This document shows, piece after piece, positions 36,454 through 44,852 of a stretch of DNA of 64,000 nt. A program made the translations under genes and the position numbers. The stretch lies in contig NZ_PHNT01000010.1 of the NCBI RefSeq assembly GCF_002834145.1, forward strand, positions 62,001-126,000, given 5' to 3'. Source of the stretch: Roseovarius salinarum (GTDB taxonomy: Bacteria; Pseudomonadota; Alphaproteobacteria; Rhodobacterales; Rhodobacteraceae). The notes under the pieces were generated by a model. The model saw only the letters and a list, made by a program, of their open reading frames with translations, had not been told where the DNA came from and did no database searches. The first letter of the stretch is position 1, and every line of letters begins with the position of its first letter.

Positions 36454-37191
36454 TCAACCGCCCCGCACCAGCTTGCCGTTCTCGAAGTGAATGCCGCACT
36501 CGGTCTTTTCGCTGTCCGCCCAGCGGCCGGCACGGGCGTCTTCGCCGGGGGCGACGGCCCGTGTGCAGGGCGCGCAGCCCACCGACGGGTAGCCCTGCGC
36601 CTTCAACGGGTGTGCGGGCAGGTCATGCGTTTGATAGTAGTCCGCCACGTCCCCGGACGTCCAGTCGAGCAGCGGATTGACCTTGATCCAGCGATCCTGT
36701 GCCTCGAACAGGGAAAGCTCGGTCCGGGTGGCCGCCTGGTAGCGCTTGCGCCCCGTGATCCAGCAGTCGAGCGCGCGCAGCGCCTGCAGCATGGGCAGCG
36801 TCTTGCGGACGTGGCAGCACAGGTCGGGGTTGCGCGCGTGCAGGTCGCCGTCGGGGTCGTCGGCCTGCAGTCCCGCCGGCCGCGGCGTCACGTTCTGGAT
36901 GTTGCACAGGCCCAGCTGTTCCACGAGCTGGTCGCGATAGGCGAGCGTCTCCGGGAAGTGCTTCCAGGTGTCGAGGAAGATGACCGGCGTATAGGGATCG
37001 ATCTGCGCCACCATGTGCAGAAGCACGGCCGCTTCCGTCCCGAAGGAAGAGACGAGCCCCACCCGGCCGGGGAAATCCTGCCGCAGGACGCCGTTCAGCG
37101 TGCCCTCGGCCGTTTCCCCGTCGTACCGGGCGCACAAGCCGTGCGCCCGGTCCTGCAGTTCGATGCGGGAGTTGGTTTCGAACGTCGTCAT
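36454..37191 (-). CDS. cysH: Adenylyl-/phosphoadenylyl-sulfate reductase (sulfite-forming)
   Basis: A 245-residue reductase that turns APS (or PAPS) into sulfite and AMP. The P-loop-like GLVSSFGTEAAVLLH is near 44. Four cysteines in DLCCHVRK (near 124) and CAPC (near 207) indicate a [4Fe-4S] cluster, hence the APS-using type. The C-terminal TECGIHF carries the nucleophilic cysteine. It lies 25 bases behind sqdB on the same strand, so its sulfite may feed sulfoquinovose formation. No other assimilation genes (cysI, cysDN) are adjacent. Confidence 0.93.
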   Translation of the reverse strand: MTTFETNSRIELQDRAHGLCARYDGETAEGTLNGVLRQDFPGRVGLVSSFGTEAAVLLHMVAQIDPYTPVIFLDTWKHFPETLAYRDQLVEQLGLCNIQNVTPRPAGLQADDPDGDLHARNPDLCCHVRKTLPMLQALRALDCWITGRKRYQAATRTELSLFEAQDRWIKVNPLLDWTSGDVADYYQTHDLPAHPLKAQGYPSVGCAPCTRAVAPGEDARAGRWADSEKTECGIHFENGKLVRGG

Positions 37192-37216
37192 GGTCCCCCG
37201 CGGCCCGGGTCCCGCG

Positions 37217-38374
37217 TTACCGCCAGAGCGACACGCAGGGAATCTTGGTCGTGTCGCAGCGGTCCGAGTACTTCTCGGCGATGTCCTTGACCTCTTCCAT
37301 CAACCCGTCGTCGAGCTTGATCGGTTCCAGCCCGAGGCCGAGGAACCGGTCGTTGGCAACGTGCAGGTCGTTCTCGTCGGCCTCGTTGCGCGGGTTTTCC
37401 AGATAGGCGATCTCGGCGCCCATCTTGTCATGGATCATCTGCGCGAGTTCCCGCACGCGGTGCGTTTCGGTCATCTGGTTGAGGATGTTCACGCGCTCGC
37501 CCGATTGCGGCGGGTTCTCCAGCGCCAGTTCGATGCACCGGCAGGTGTCCTGGATGTGGATGAAGGCGCGGGTCTGGCCGCCCGTGCCGTGGACGGTCAT
37601 CGGGTAATCCACGGCCGCCTGCATGATGAACCGGTTGAGCACGGTGCCGTAGTCGCCGTCGTAGTCGAACCGGTTGATCAGGCGCTCGTCCATGCGGGTC
37701 TCGTCCGTCTGGGTGCCCCAGACGATGCCCTGATGCAGGTCGGTGATCTTCACGCCGTCGTTCTTGTTGTAGAAGTGGAAGAACAGCTGATCCTGCGTCT
37801 TGGTCATGTGGTAGATCGAGCCGGGGTTGGCCGGATACAGGATTTCCTGCTCGGTCGGGCCGTGCTCGGTGTCGACGGTGACCTTCAGATAACCCTCGGG
37901 GATCTTCATGCCTGCCGTGCCGTAGCCGTAAACGCCCATGGTCCCGAGGTGGACGAGGTGGACGTCCTGCCCAGATTCCACGATCGCGGCGAGCACGTCG
38001 TTGGTGGCGTTGAGGTTGTTGTTCACGGTGTAGCGCTTGTGGGCGGGCGACTTCATCGAGTAGGGCGCGGCGCGCTGCTCGGCGAAGTGGATGATGGCGT
38101 CGGGCTTCTCGTCCTGGATGAGCGTGAGCAGCCGGTGGTAATGCTCGCCCACCGTGAAGTTGTGGAACTTGATCTCGTTGCCGGTCAGTTCCTTCCAGAC
38201 GCGCAGCCGTTCGCCGATCGGGCGGATCGGGGTCAGGCTGTCGACCTCCAGCTCGAGGTCGATCTCGCGGCGCGAAAGGTTGTCGACAATGATTACGTCA
38301 TGGCCGCGCTTGGACAGGTACAGGGCGTTGGGCCACCCGCAAAATCCGTCCCCGCCCAGAATTATGATCTTCAT
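37217..38374 (-). CDS. sqdB: UDP-sulfoquinovose synthase
   Basis: A 385-residue short-chain dehydrogenase/reductase making UDP-sulfoquinovose from UDP-glucose and sulfite. The N-terminal [20 protein letters not shown] is the distinctive NAD-binding motif of SqdB/SQD1; HLGTMGVYG and the YHMTK pair (Tyr-x3-Lys) form the catalytic site, and DLHQGIVWG the sulfite-site region. ATG at 38374 is preferred over GTG at 38380 because AAGGAG then sits at ideal distance. A good promoter lies just upstream. cysH follows in the same operon. Confidence 0.93.
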   Translation of the reverse strand: MKIIILGGDGFCGWPNALYLSKRGHDVIIVDNLSRREIDLELEVDSLTPIRPIGERLRVWKELTGNEIKFHNFTVGEHYHRLLTLIQDEKPDAIIHFAEQRAAPYSMKSPAHKRYTVNNNLNATNDVLAAIVESGQDVHLVHLGTMGVYGYGTAGMKIPEGYLKVTVDTEHGPTEQEILYPANPGSIYHMTKTQDQLFFHFYNKNDGVKITDLHQGIVWGTQTDETRMDERLINRFDYDGDYGTVLNRFIMQAAVDYPMTVHGTGGQTRAFIHIQDTCRCIELALENPPQSGERVNILNQMTETHRVRELAQMIHDKMGAEIAYLENPRNEADENDLHVANDRFLGLGLEPIKLDDGLMEEVKDIAEKYSDRCDTTKIPCVSLWR

Positions 38375-38411
38375 GCTCACCAGCTCCTTGGCAGTCGTTC
38401 AATCGAGCGGC

Positions 38412-38440
38412 CTTATACGCGGCGATTATTCGCAAGGCAA
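38412..38440 (-). promoter_or_regulatory. Sigma-70-type promoter of sqdB-cysH
   Basis: On the minus strand TTGCCT (38440-38435), a 17-base spacer, and TATAAG (38417-38412) give a good match. The -10 box ends 37 bases before the sqdB ATG, leaving room for a leader with the AAGGAG ribosome site. Confidence 0.6.
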
Positions 38441-38686
38441 ACGCTTTACGACGCATCCGCGGCCCGGTTCCGGCGATCGCAGCGTTCCCGTTGCACACAA
38501 GGGGCTGACAGGGGGCGTCCGCCAGGTGCGGGCCCCGGGATGAGCGGGAGTCCGCCAACCCGGGCTCGGGCCCGCGCACGCAGCTTCGACGGGCCGGCGC
38601 GACCAGCACGGCGCGGTGTCGGCCAACTGATTGACAATGCGCAGACCCCCTTGCTATCGGACAGCTCCGTCGGTTCGCGCATTTCC
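38441..38686. other. Divergent intergenic region sqdB / DUF4422-GT8 gene
   Basis: GC-rich and without a credible gene. TTGACA at 38631-38636 is a possible -35 box for the glycosyltransferase gene, but the following -10 region (around TATC, 38655) is poor. No PHO-box-like direct repeat was seen. Confidence 0.4.
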
Positions 38687-40534
38687 ATGAAAAAAGGTTG
38701 CACAGTGCAAGCCACGCTTTACACGGCCTATCACAAGCCGGCGTCTTTGCTCAAAAGCGCGTCCGTGCAGCCCATCCAGGTCGGCCGGGCCGGAGCGTCC
38801 GAGGTTCTCGAGGGGATGATCGGGGACGACACGGGCGACAACATCTCGGACACCAATCCTCGCTACTGCGAGCTGACCGCGCTCTACTGGGCGTGGAGGA
38901 ACGATCGCGAAAGCACGCACATCGGCCTGATGCATTACCGGCGGGTGCTGGATTTCACGGGTCAGTGGGCCGCCGCGCAGGCCGAGGTTTTCGCCGAAAG
39001 GTTCGTCATCGACGACTACCTCGCGGCGACGGAAGACTGGCTGGCGCAGGCCGAAGACGTCGACATGGTGCTGCCGCCCGAACACGTCATGGGCATGAGC
39101 GTGCGCGACAACTACGCCAAGCGTCACCAGCCCCAGGATCTGGACATCGCGCGAGAGGTGATCGCGCGGGACCATCCCGAGATGCTGAAGGATTTCGACG
39201 CCGTCGTCGAGGGCAGGGCTCTGCTGCTGGGCAACATGTTCCTGATGCGGCGCGACCTGTTCGATCGGTATTGCGCGTGGCTGTTCGACATTCTCGGCAA
39301 GGTCGAGGCGGCAGACGTGGAACGCGACAATTACAACCCGTACCAGTGCCGCTACCTGGGCTTCGTCGCGGAGCGGCTTCTCACCGTCTTTGTCCGCCGG
39401 GTGCAGCGTGAGGAAACCGGCTTGAAGGTGCGCCGGGCGAACATCGTAAACACAGGCGGCGCGCTGACCTTTCCGTATACCGTGAACGAGCGTCTGAACG
39501 GTGCGGCGCAGGTCAACATCGCGTTTTCGGCTGACGCGGCCTACGTGCCCCACGCGGCGGCCATGCTGCGTACGCTGCTCGATCACGCGGACCCGGTGCG
39601 CCGGTACAACTTCTTCTTCCTGCATTCCGACGTGCCGGCCTACGAGCTGGAGATCCTGCGCACTGTCCTCGACGGGCATCCCAACACGACCTGGCACGAG
39701 ATCAACGCCGGCCGCCATTTCGAGGGCAGCTACCGGTCGGCGACGCGCGCGCCCTCCAATGCCACCTACAACCGGTTCCTTCTGTTCGAACTGCTGCCCC
39801 GGCTGGACCGCCTGCTTTACCTGGATGTCGACATCATCGTGCGCGGCGATGTGGCCGAGATCTTCGACACCGATATCGGCGACGCGCAGGTCGCAGCCGT
39901 GCCCGACTACATCATGACGCGCACGCTGACCGGCCCGACGCCGACGATCGATCCGAAGGTGCCCGACCTCTATCGTTACCAGCGGGACGTGCTGGGCCTG
40001 CAGGACCGGCACATCGCCCGGTATTTCAACGCCGGCGTCCTCCTTCTGAATTTCAAGGCAATGGATGCGGCCGCGACCGGACGGCAGCTGACCGAGATGG
40101 CGCAACGGGCGCGTTACCTGTTCCGCGACCAGGATCTGCTCAACAGCTTTTTCAAGGACAGCTATTACAAGCTGCCCGCGCGCTACAACGTGTTCAACAC
40201 CGCCGCCGCCGGGTACGCCCGCGTGCCCAGGCAGAACCATGCCGAGGCCATGGCCGCGAAAGCCGACCCGTTCATCATCCATTACGCCGCGGGCGACTAC
40301 AAGCCGTGGCAGGACACGGCGGTGCCCTTCGCGCATCATTACTGGCAGGCGCTCGCGCGCACGCCGTTCTACGGATCGGTCGTGGCCGGGCTCCAGGCGG
40401 GCAAGCCGCGCCGCCGCCGGGCACGCGAACGTCTCCGCGCGGCGGGCAAGTCGCTTGCGCTGAGCCACCCGCGCCTGCGCACGCCCTTGCTTTACCTCTA
40501 CCGGAACATGAAATTCATCTCGGAGAAAGGATGA
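38687..40534 (+). CDS. DUF4422-GT8 fusion glycosyltransferase
   Basis: A 615-residue two-domain protein. Residues about 8-240 are a DUF4422 glycosyltransferase-like domain (YTAYHKPA at the start; NPRYCELTALYWAW; HIGLMHYRR). Residues about 280-545 are a GT8 domain: VNIAFSADAAYVPHAAAML, LYLDVDIIVRGD (the DxD metal site near 382) and HYAAGDYKPW near 531-540. A basic C-terminal tail follows. It is divergent from sqdB. The sulfolipid gene sqdD of Rhodobacter is also GT8-like, so transfer of sulfoquinovose is a candidate role. GTG at 38705, preceded by AAGG, is an alternative start. Confidence 0.87.
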   Translation: MKKGCTVQATLYTAYHKPASLLKSASVQPIQVGRAGASEVLEGMIGDDTGDNISDTNPRYCELTALYWAWRNDRESTHIGLMHYRRVLDFTGQWAAAQAEVFAERFVIDDYLAATEDWLAQAEDVDMVLPPEHVMGMSVRDNYAKRHQPQDLDIAREVIARDHPEMLKDFDAVVEGRALLLGNMFLMRRDLFDRYCAWLFDILGKVEAADVERDNYNPYQCRYLGFVAERLLTVFVRRVQREETGLKVRRANIVNTGGALTFPYTVNERLNGAAQVNIAFSADAAYVPHAAAMLRTLLDHADPVRRYNFFFLHSDVPAYELEILRTVLDGHPNTTWHEINAGRHFEGSYRSATRAPSNATYNRFLLFELLPRLDRLLYLDVDIIVRGDVAEIFDTDIGDAQVAAVPDYIMTRTLTGPTPTIDPKVPDLYRYQRDVLGLQDRHIARYFNAGVLLLNFKAMDAAATGRQLTEMAQRARYLFRDQDLLNSFFKDSYYKLPARYNVFNTAAAGYARVPRQNHAEAMAAKADPFIIHYAAGDYKPWQDTAVPFAHHYWQALARTPFYGSVVAGLQAGKPRRRRARERLRAAGKSLALSHPRLRTPLLYLYRNMKFISEKG

Positions 40535-41208
40535 CGCCCCAGCCGACGGCATACGTGCAGCACGGACGGATCACGCGCCCGGTGCATATCGCGGCCTCGA
40601 TCTACAAGACGGGGACGACCTCTCTGGGCGAGGCCCTCGTGATGTTGGGCGTGGGTGAGCGCGACATGAAGTATCGCCCCGGCCTGATGAAACGTTTCAG
40701 GCCGCTTTTCACGCGCATGAACCGCTCGGTCGGCCGCGAGGTCGGCGCCAGGCAGTTCCTGGCCGAAAACGGCGACCGCGTGCGTGAGGCGATGCTGGAG
40801 TTCACCCAAGAGATCGCCGCCTTCGACGTCTTTTCCGACGCGCCGATGGGACACGCGCACATTCATCCCTTCATCCGCAAGGCGATCGCGCCCGAGGCGC
40901 GGTTCATCTGGGTCAAGCGGCGATTCAAGGACTGGGCCGCCAGCGTGCGCCACTGGGAGGTCACCCACCCGGAGACCTACACCAGCCACCACATGTGGGA
41001 AACGGACCCGGAAAACAAACTCAACCAGCTGCGCAAGCGTCGCCGCCGCAAGTACCAGCAGTTCCGCCGCCTGGCCGAGGATTTCCCCGACCATTGCCTG
41101 GAACTCGACATGGAAGAACTCGACAACTTCGGCCCGTTGTGTGCCTTCTACGGCGTTCCGGACCCCGGCGTGGCGTTCCCCGTCAGCAACGTGGCACGAC
41201 AGGCCTGA
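40531..41208 (+). CDS. Sulfotransferase family protein
   Basis: A 225-residue protein with the 5'-phosphosulfate-binding loop KTGTTSLG (26-33), and VKRRFKDWAASVRHW near 130 that resembles the 3'-phosphate-binding Arg/Ser segment. This is the plan of PAPS-dependent sulfotransferases. No signal or membrane segment is seen, so it acts in the cytoplasm. It overlaps the DUF4422-GT8 gene by four bases (ATGA), so it probably modifies the product of that enzyme or its acceptor. The acceptor is unknown. Confidence 0.82.
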   Translation: MTPQPTAYVQHGRITRPVHIAASIYKTGTTSLGEALVMLGVGERDMKYRPGLMKRFRPLFTRMNRSVGREVGARQFLAENGDRVREAMLEFTQEIAAFDVFSDAPMGHAHIHPFIRKAIAPEARFIWVKRRFKDWAASVRHWEVTHPETYTSHHMWETDPENKLNQLRKRRRRKYQQFRRLAEDFPDHCLELDMEELDNFGPLCAFYGVPDPGVAFPVSNVARQA

Positions 41209-41227
41209 GCCGAACGCGCGTGTCGGT

Positions 41228-41896
41228 TCAGGCGGTTTCGGCCTTGGCCGCACCCAGGAATTGACCGTACACCTCGTAGTCGCGGCTGTAATAGTCCGTA
41301 AGAAAGCTGATTTCGTCGCCTGTCAATTCGTCGCGGGGTATCTTCTCGCCTCCCGTCTGGTGGCGCCCGATCTGCGCATTGCCGCCTGTCATACTGCAAA
41401 CAGTGCTGCGGAAATCCTCGATCTCGGAGATATCGAATATCTTCGTGTAGTACTCCGGATCGGTCCCGAGGATGTCGACCATGGGTCGACAATGCCACCA
41501 GACAGGCCGGCTCACCGATAGATAATCCTCGAGCCTTTCAATGAAGGTATGAACGTCAGGGTTGGGCTTCAGCCCCAGATCGCGTCCCTTCTCCCCCAAC
41601 CATTTCTTGTTGAGTTCACGGTGAAAGCCGACACGGTTGCCGTAGCAGGACAAGAAGCGAGCAATCGGGTCACGCACGACCGTGAAGCGTTGCAGCGGCG
41701 CCAGCTGCCGTGCTGGCAGTGCATCGAAGGACTTTCCCGGGTATAGTTTGTGAATGTTGTAATTCTTCCCGTTGGCACGAAAACCTTGGAAAGGACGACC
41801 GTTCTCGATCTCGAAGAAGAAGCGCTTGATCGAGGTGCAGGCCACCTTCGGGACGGAAATGTAGGCAAGACCGTGTTTGGCGAGAATCGCGGTCAT
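41228..41896 (-). CDS. Sulfotransferase family 2 domain protein
   Basis: A 222-residue protein of the Sulfotransfer_2 (HNK-1/chondroitin type) group: ISVPKVACTSIKRFF (13-27) gives the PAPS 5'-binding loop, and VVRDPIARFLSCY (72-84) the 3'-phosphate-binding Arg and Ser. Enzymes of this type usually sulfate carbohydrate hydroxyls. It is convergent with the first sulfotransferase and unrelated in sequence to it. Codon use is slightly less GC-biased than its neighbours, perhaps reflecting a different origin. Confidence 0.83.
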   Translation of the reverse strand: MTAILAKHGLAYISVPKVACTSIKRFFFEIENGRPFQGFRANGKNYNIHKLYPGKSFDALPARQLAPLQRFTVVRDPIARFLSCYGNRVGFHRELNKKWLGEKGRDLGLKPNPDVHTFIERLEDYLSVSRPVWWHCRPMVDILGTDPEYYTKIFDISEIEDFRSTVCSMTGGNAQIGRHQTGGEKIPRDELTGDEISFLTDYYSRDYEVYGQFLGAAKAETA

Positions 41897-42065
41897 AAGG
41901 ATCTCCTTGCGTTGATTTCCGCTACCCTATCGCGGCACCGGCATCAAGACGGCCCGAGAAGGCGGTTGGCAAGGCTTGTTCCCCACGGCGACGCCGTGAC
42001 CGAGGCTCCGGTTGCCGAAGAAACCCCTACACATTCGCCGGGCATTGGGGTAGGTCACGCCGGCG

Positions 42066-42087
42066 GCGGACGCGCCGCTGCGTCCGC
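42066..42087. other. Hairpin in the leader of the GT4-like gene
   Basis: GCGGACGC-N6-GCGTCCGC is a perfect 8-bp stem followed by AAAAA, 33 bases before the ATG at 42121. It could affect transcript stability or be the end of an upstream signal; no regulator identified. Confidence 0.4.
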
Positions 42088-42120
42088 AAAAACCGCCATT
42101 ACCGTTCTTGGAATTTCGAC

Positions 42121-44007
42121 ATGACCAGATCCGCCGATTTTGTTGCAATGGGCAAGCGGATTGCCCTCGGCCTTGATCGCAGGGGCCGTGCGCTCGTCGG
42201 GCTGCCGCCCCGGTCCGGGGGCGCCAGCATCGCCGAGGCGTTCGCGCGGATCATGGCCGGGGGCGAAGGCGGCGATGCCCGCCATTACGGCGCGACGCTC
42301 GATGCGCTGGTCCGTGCGGCCGAAGATGCGCCTGGGCCCAGGCGCAATCGCGAGATCTACGACGCGATCAAGCCCGAGTTCGACGCCGCCTTCTATTTCA
42401 GCCGGTATCCCGATATCGCGCATCACAAATTCGATCCCGTCGCCCACTATATCCGGGCCGGTGCGGCCGAGGGCCGCGACCCGTCACCGGTGTTTTCCAC
42501 CCGCGCGTACAGCGAACGCTACGCCGAGGTGGAGAAGCGCGGCATCAACCCCTTCTATCACTATGTCACCGAAGGGCGCGCGAAGGGATATCACGGATTT
42601 CCCATGCCGGATTTCGAGGCGTTGAGCGACATGCTGGGCGCCAGGCCGGCCGAGACGCGCGATGCGCTGGTGGCTACGCATGATGACCTGCGCCACCGCC
42701 TGGAGCACGGCGAACTCGGGCGGATGGCCGCGAAGGCCGCCGAGATCGACCCGCTTGTGGCGCAGTCCTGGACGCAGGCGTTGCGCGTGCGCGTGCCGCC
42801 CTTCAACAACCCGCTGTCGGTCGGCCGGATCGCTTTCCTGCACGCCCTTCAGGAAAAGGCCGGCCTGCGCCGCGCCAGGGCCGTGGTGGTGACGGATCGC
42901 TTCGGAACACACCAGGCGCGCCGCATGGACCGCCACCTCGCCGAGGCACTTGCAGCGCGCATGGGCGGCGAGGAAATCGTTGTCATCAGCACCCAGCCGG
43001 GCGGACGGGTGCCCAAGGGGAAACTGCCCGAGGGTGTCCGGCACATCGATTTCGGCGCGATGATACCCGATTATCCAGAACATGCCGGGCGATTTCCCGA
43101 TTGGGCCAGCCAGCGTGTTCTTCTGGAATTCGTCCGCTCGCTGCAGCCGCGGATGATCTTCAACGCCGACAGCCGCAGCTTCGACGAACTGCTGGTCAGC
43201 CACGGCAGGGCCCTGGCGGCGAGTTCCGCCATCGTGACCTGCCTCGTGCCGGCCGGCCGCACCTACCTGGGCCGGGAAACCGGCGCCGCGCTGACGAATT
43301 TCTACAGGCACATGGAATTCGTTTCCTGGGTGTGCAGCGACTGCCGGCACCTGACGCGCAGCCTGCTCGACCGTTTCCGGATACCGGACGCGTGGCGCGA
43401 GCAGGTGATCTTCCTGCCGTCGTGGCCCGATCCGGCCCTCGCGCGTGCCGCGGACGACCGGCAGGAGCCGGCCGGCCGGCCGCGCGTGCTCTGGGCCGGG
43501 CCGGTGACCACGCCCCGGCAAGTCAACGTCGCGCTGGCGGTGGCGCGCGCCATGCCACAGGCCGATTTCCGCTTGTTCGCCACCGACGCGCCCGAGGCGC
43601 CCGAACCGCCGGGCCCCCTGCCGGAAAATGTGGCGTGGGCCGGGTCTGTCGACGACCTGTCGGCGCGCGATCTGGCCGCGGCGACCGCGCTTTTGCACAC
43701 CGGTCCCCGCGAGGACGTGCCGCCGCACCTGATCGACGCCGCGGCCGCGGCCGTGCCGATCGCCGCGCGTACCGGGGCCTCCGACAGCGTGCTTCTGGCG
43801 GACGGGTTCTATTGGGCTGCCGAAGGGACGGGTGACGCCGTCGCGCCGGCCGCCGATGATTTTGCCAACGCCCTTGCGGCGCTGGTCGCCGATCGGGACG
43901 AGGCCAGGGCCCGCGCGCGCAAGCTGCGCGACTCGGTTCTCGCCGCGCGCAACCCGGATGCCTTTCACGTCGCGCTGCAACCGATCCTCGAAAAGGAGGG
44001 ATGCTGA
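42121..44007 (+). CDS. Glycosyltransferase (GT4-like) with tandem YPD-type repeats
   Basis: A 628-residue protein. Residues 87-160 contain two tandem units of about 36 residues, the first FDAAFYFSRYPDIA...HYIRAGAAEGRDP and the second RAYSERYAEV...HYVTEGRAKG, a module common in surface-polysaccharide glycosyltransferases. The rest (about 215-610) looks like two Rossmann lobes: RARAVVVTDRFGTHQARRMD, later RVLWAGPVTTPRQVNVALAV and a C-terminal lobe with IAARTGASDSVLLADG, consistent with GT4. It overlaps the GT2 gene by one base (TGATG). The sugar and acceptor are unknown. Confidence 0.75.
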   Translation: MTRSADFVAMGKRIALGLDRRGRALVGLPPRSGGASIAEAFARIMAGGEGGDARHYGATLDALVRAAEDAPGPRRNREIYDAIKPEFDAAFYFSRYPDIAHHKFDPVAHYIRAGAAEGRDPSPVFSTRAYSERYAEVEKRGINPFYHYVTEGRAKGYHGFPMPDFEALSDMLGARPAETRDALVATHDDLRHRLEHGELGRMAAKAAEIDPLVAQSWTQALRVRVPPFNNPLSVGRIAFLHALQEKAGLRRARAVVVTDRFGTHQARRMDRHLAEALAARMGGEEIVVISTQPGGRVPKGKLPEGVRHIDFGAMIPDYPEHAGRFPDWASQRVLLEFVRSLQPRMIFNADSRSFDELLVSHGRALAASSAIVTCLVPAGRTYLGRETGAALTNFYRHMEFVSWVCSDCRHLTRSLLDRFRIPDAWREQVIFLPSWPDPALARAADDRQEPAGRPRVLWAGPVTTPRQVNVALAVARAMPQADFRLFATDAPEAPEPPGPLPENVAWAGSVDDLSARDLAAATALLHTGPREDVPPHLIDAAAAAVPIAARTGASDSVLLADGFYWAAEGTGDAVAPAADDFANALAALVADRDEARARARKLRDSVLAARNPDAFHVALQPILEKEGC

Positions 44008-44756
44008 TGCCGGGGACCGACCTTTCGCTGGTGGTGACCGCCCACAACGAGACGACCGTCTGCGGGCCCACCATGCGCTCCGCCGACCTGGCCGTCGCGG
44101 CGGCGCGGGACGCAGGCTTCACCGTCGAGTGCATCATCGCCCTCGACAACGCGACGGACGCGTGCCGGGAGTATTTCCACCAGTCCGCATTCGACCACTG
44201 GGACCGGTGGGACATCGCGCAGGGGGATCTCGGGCGCACCCGCAACGAGGTCGTGCCGAAATGCGCCGGCCGTCACATCGCGTTCCTCGATTCCGACGAC
44301 CTGTTCAGCGAGAACTGGCTGCGCGAGGGCCTAAGGCTGCTGGTCGACGCCGAGACGACCGGCGACAGGTTGATCGTGCATCCGGAACTGAACTGGCTGT
44401 TCGACGGCGAGAATTCCGTTTTCGTCAAGATCGATCAGGACTCGCCGCTGTTCTCGCCGCATCACTTCGCTTTCACCAACTACTACGACTCGCTGTGCAT
44501 GGCGCCGCGCGAGGCGCACCTGGATATCCCCTATGTGCACCGCGACATCCCCAACGGCCTGTCATTCCAGGACTGGCAGTTCAGCGTGGAAACGATGGCA
44601 GCCGGGTGGCGCCACGTCTCGGCGCGCGACACGATCATCTTCAAGCGCCGGCGCGATGCCTCCCTGGTGACCGAAAGCCGCGGGCGAAAGTCGATCCTGC
44701 GCTCGATCGAGCCCTTGGCCATAGACCGCATCGGCGCGCTTGGCCGCGAACAATGA
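44007..44756 (+). CDS. Family 2 glycosyltransferase
   Basis: A 249-residue GT-A enzyme. LSLVVTAHNETTV at the N-terminus and FLDSDDLFSENW near 94 (the DxD-type metal site) define GT2. ATG at 44007 is preferred over 44001 because AAGGAGGG then lies at proper distance and the start overlaps the preceding stop (TGATG). No membrane helices are seen. It belongs to the transcript begun at 42121. Likely adds a sugar to the same surface glycan. Confidence 0.85.
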   Translation: MPGTDLSLVVTAHNETTVCGPTMRSADLAVAAARDAGFTVECIIALDNATDACREYFHQSAFDHWDRWDIAQGDLGRTRNEVVPKCAGRHIAFLDSDDLFSENWLREGLRLLVDAETTGDRLIVHPELNWLFDGENSVFVKIDQDSPLFSPHHFAFTNYYDSLCMAPREAHLDIPYVHRDIPNGLSFQDWQFSVETMAAGWRHVSARDTIIFKRRRDASLVTESRGRKSILRSIEPLAIDRIGALGREQ

Positions 44757-44852
44757 CGGACGGTCCCGGCGCCGGCGCGATGCATTGACTATTCGCGCCG
44801 CGATGCTTAAGCGATGTCCGACTTGTAAATTCCTGGCTATTCCGGTTTCTCC

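Noticed and set aside
44785-44813. TTGACT with TTAAGC as promoter of the epimerase gene
   Set aside because: The -35 is good but no -10 with acceptable sequence exists at 16-18 bases spacing.
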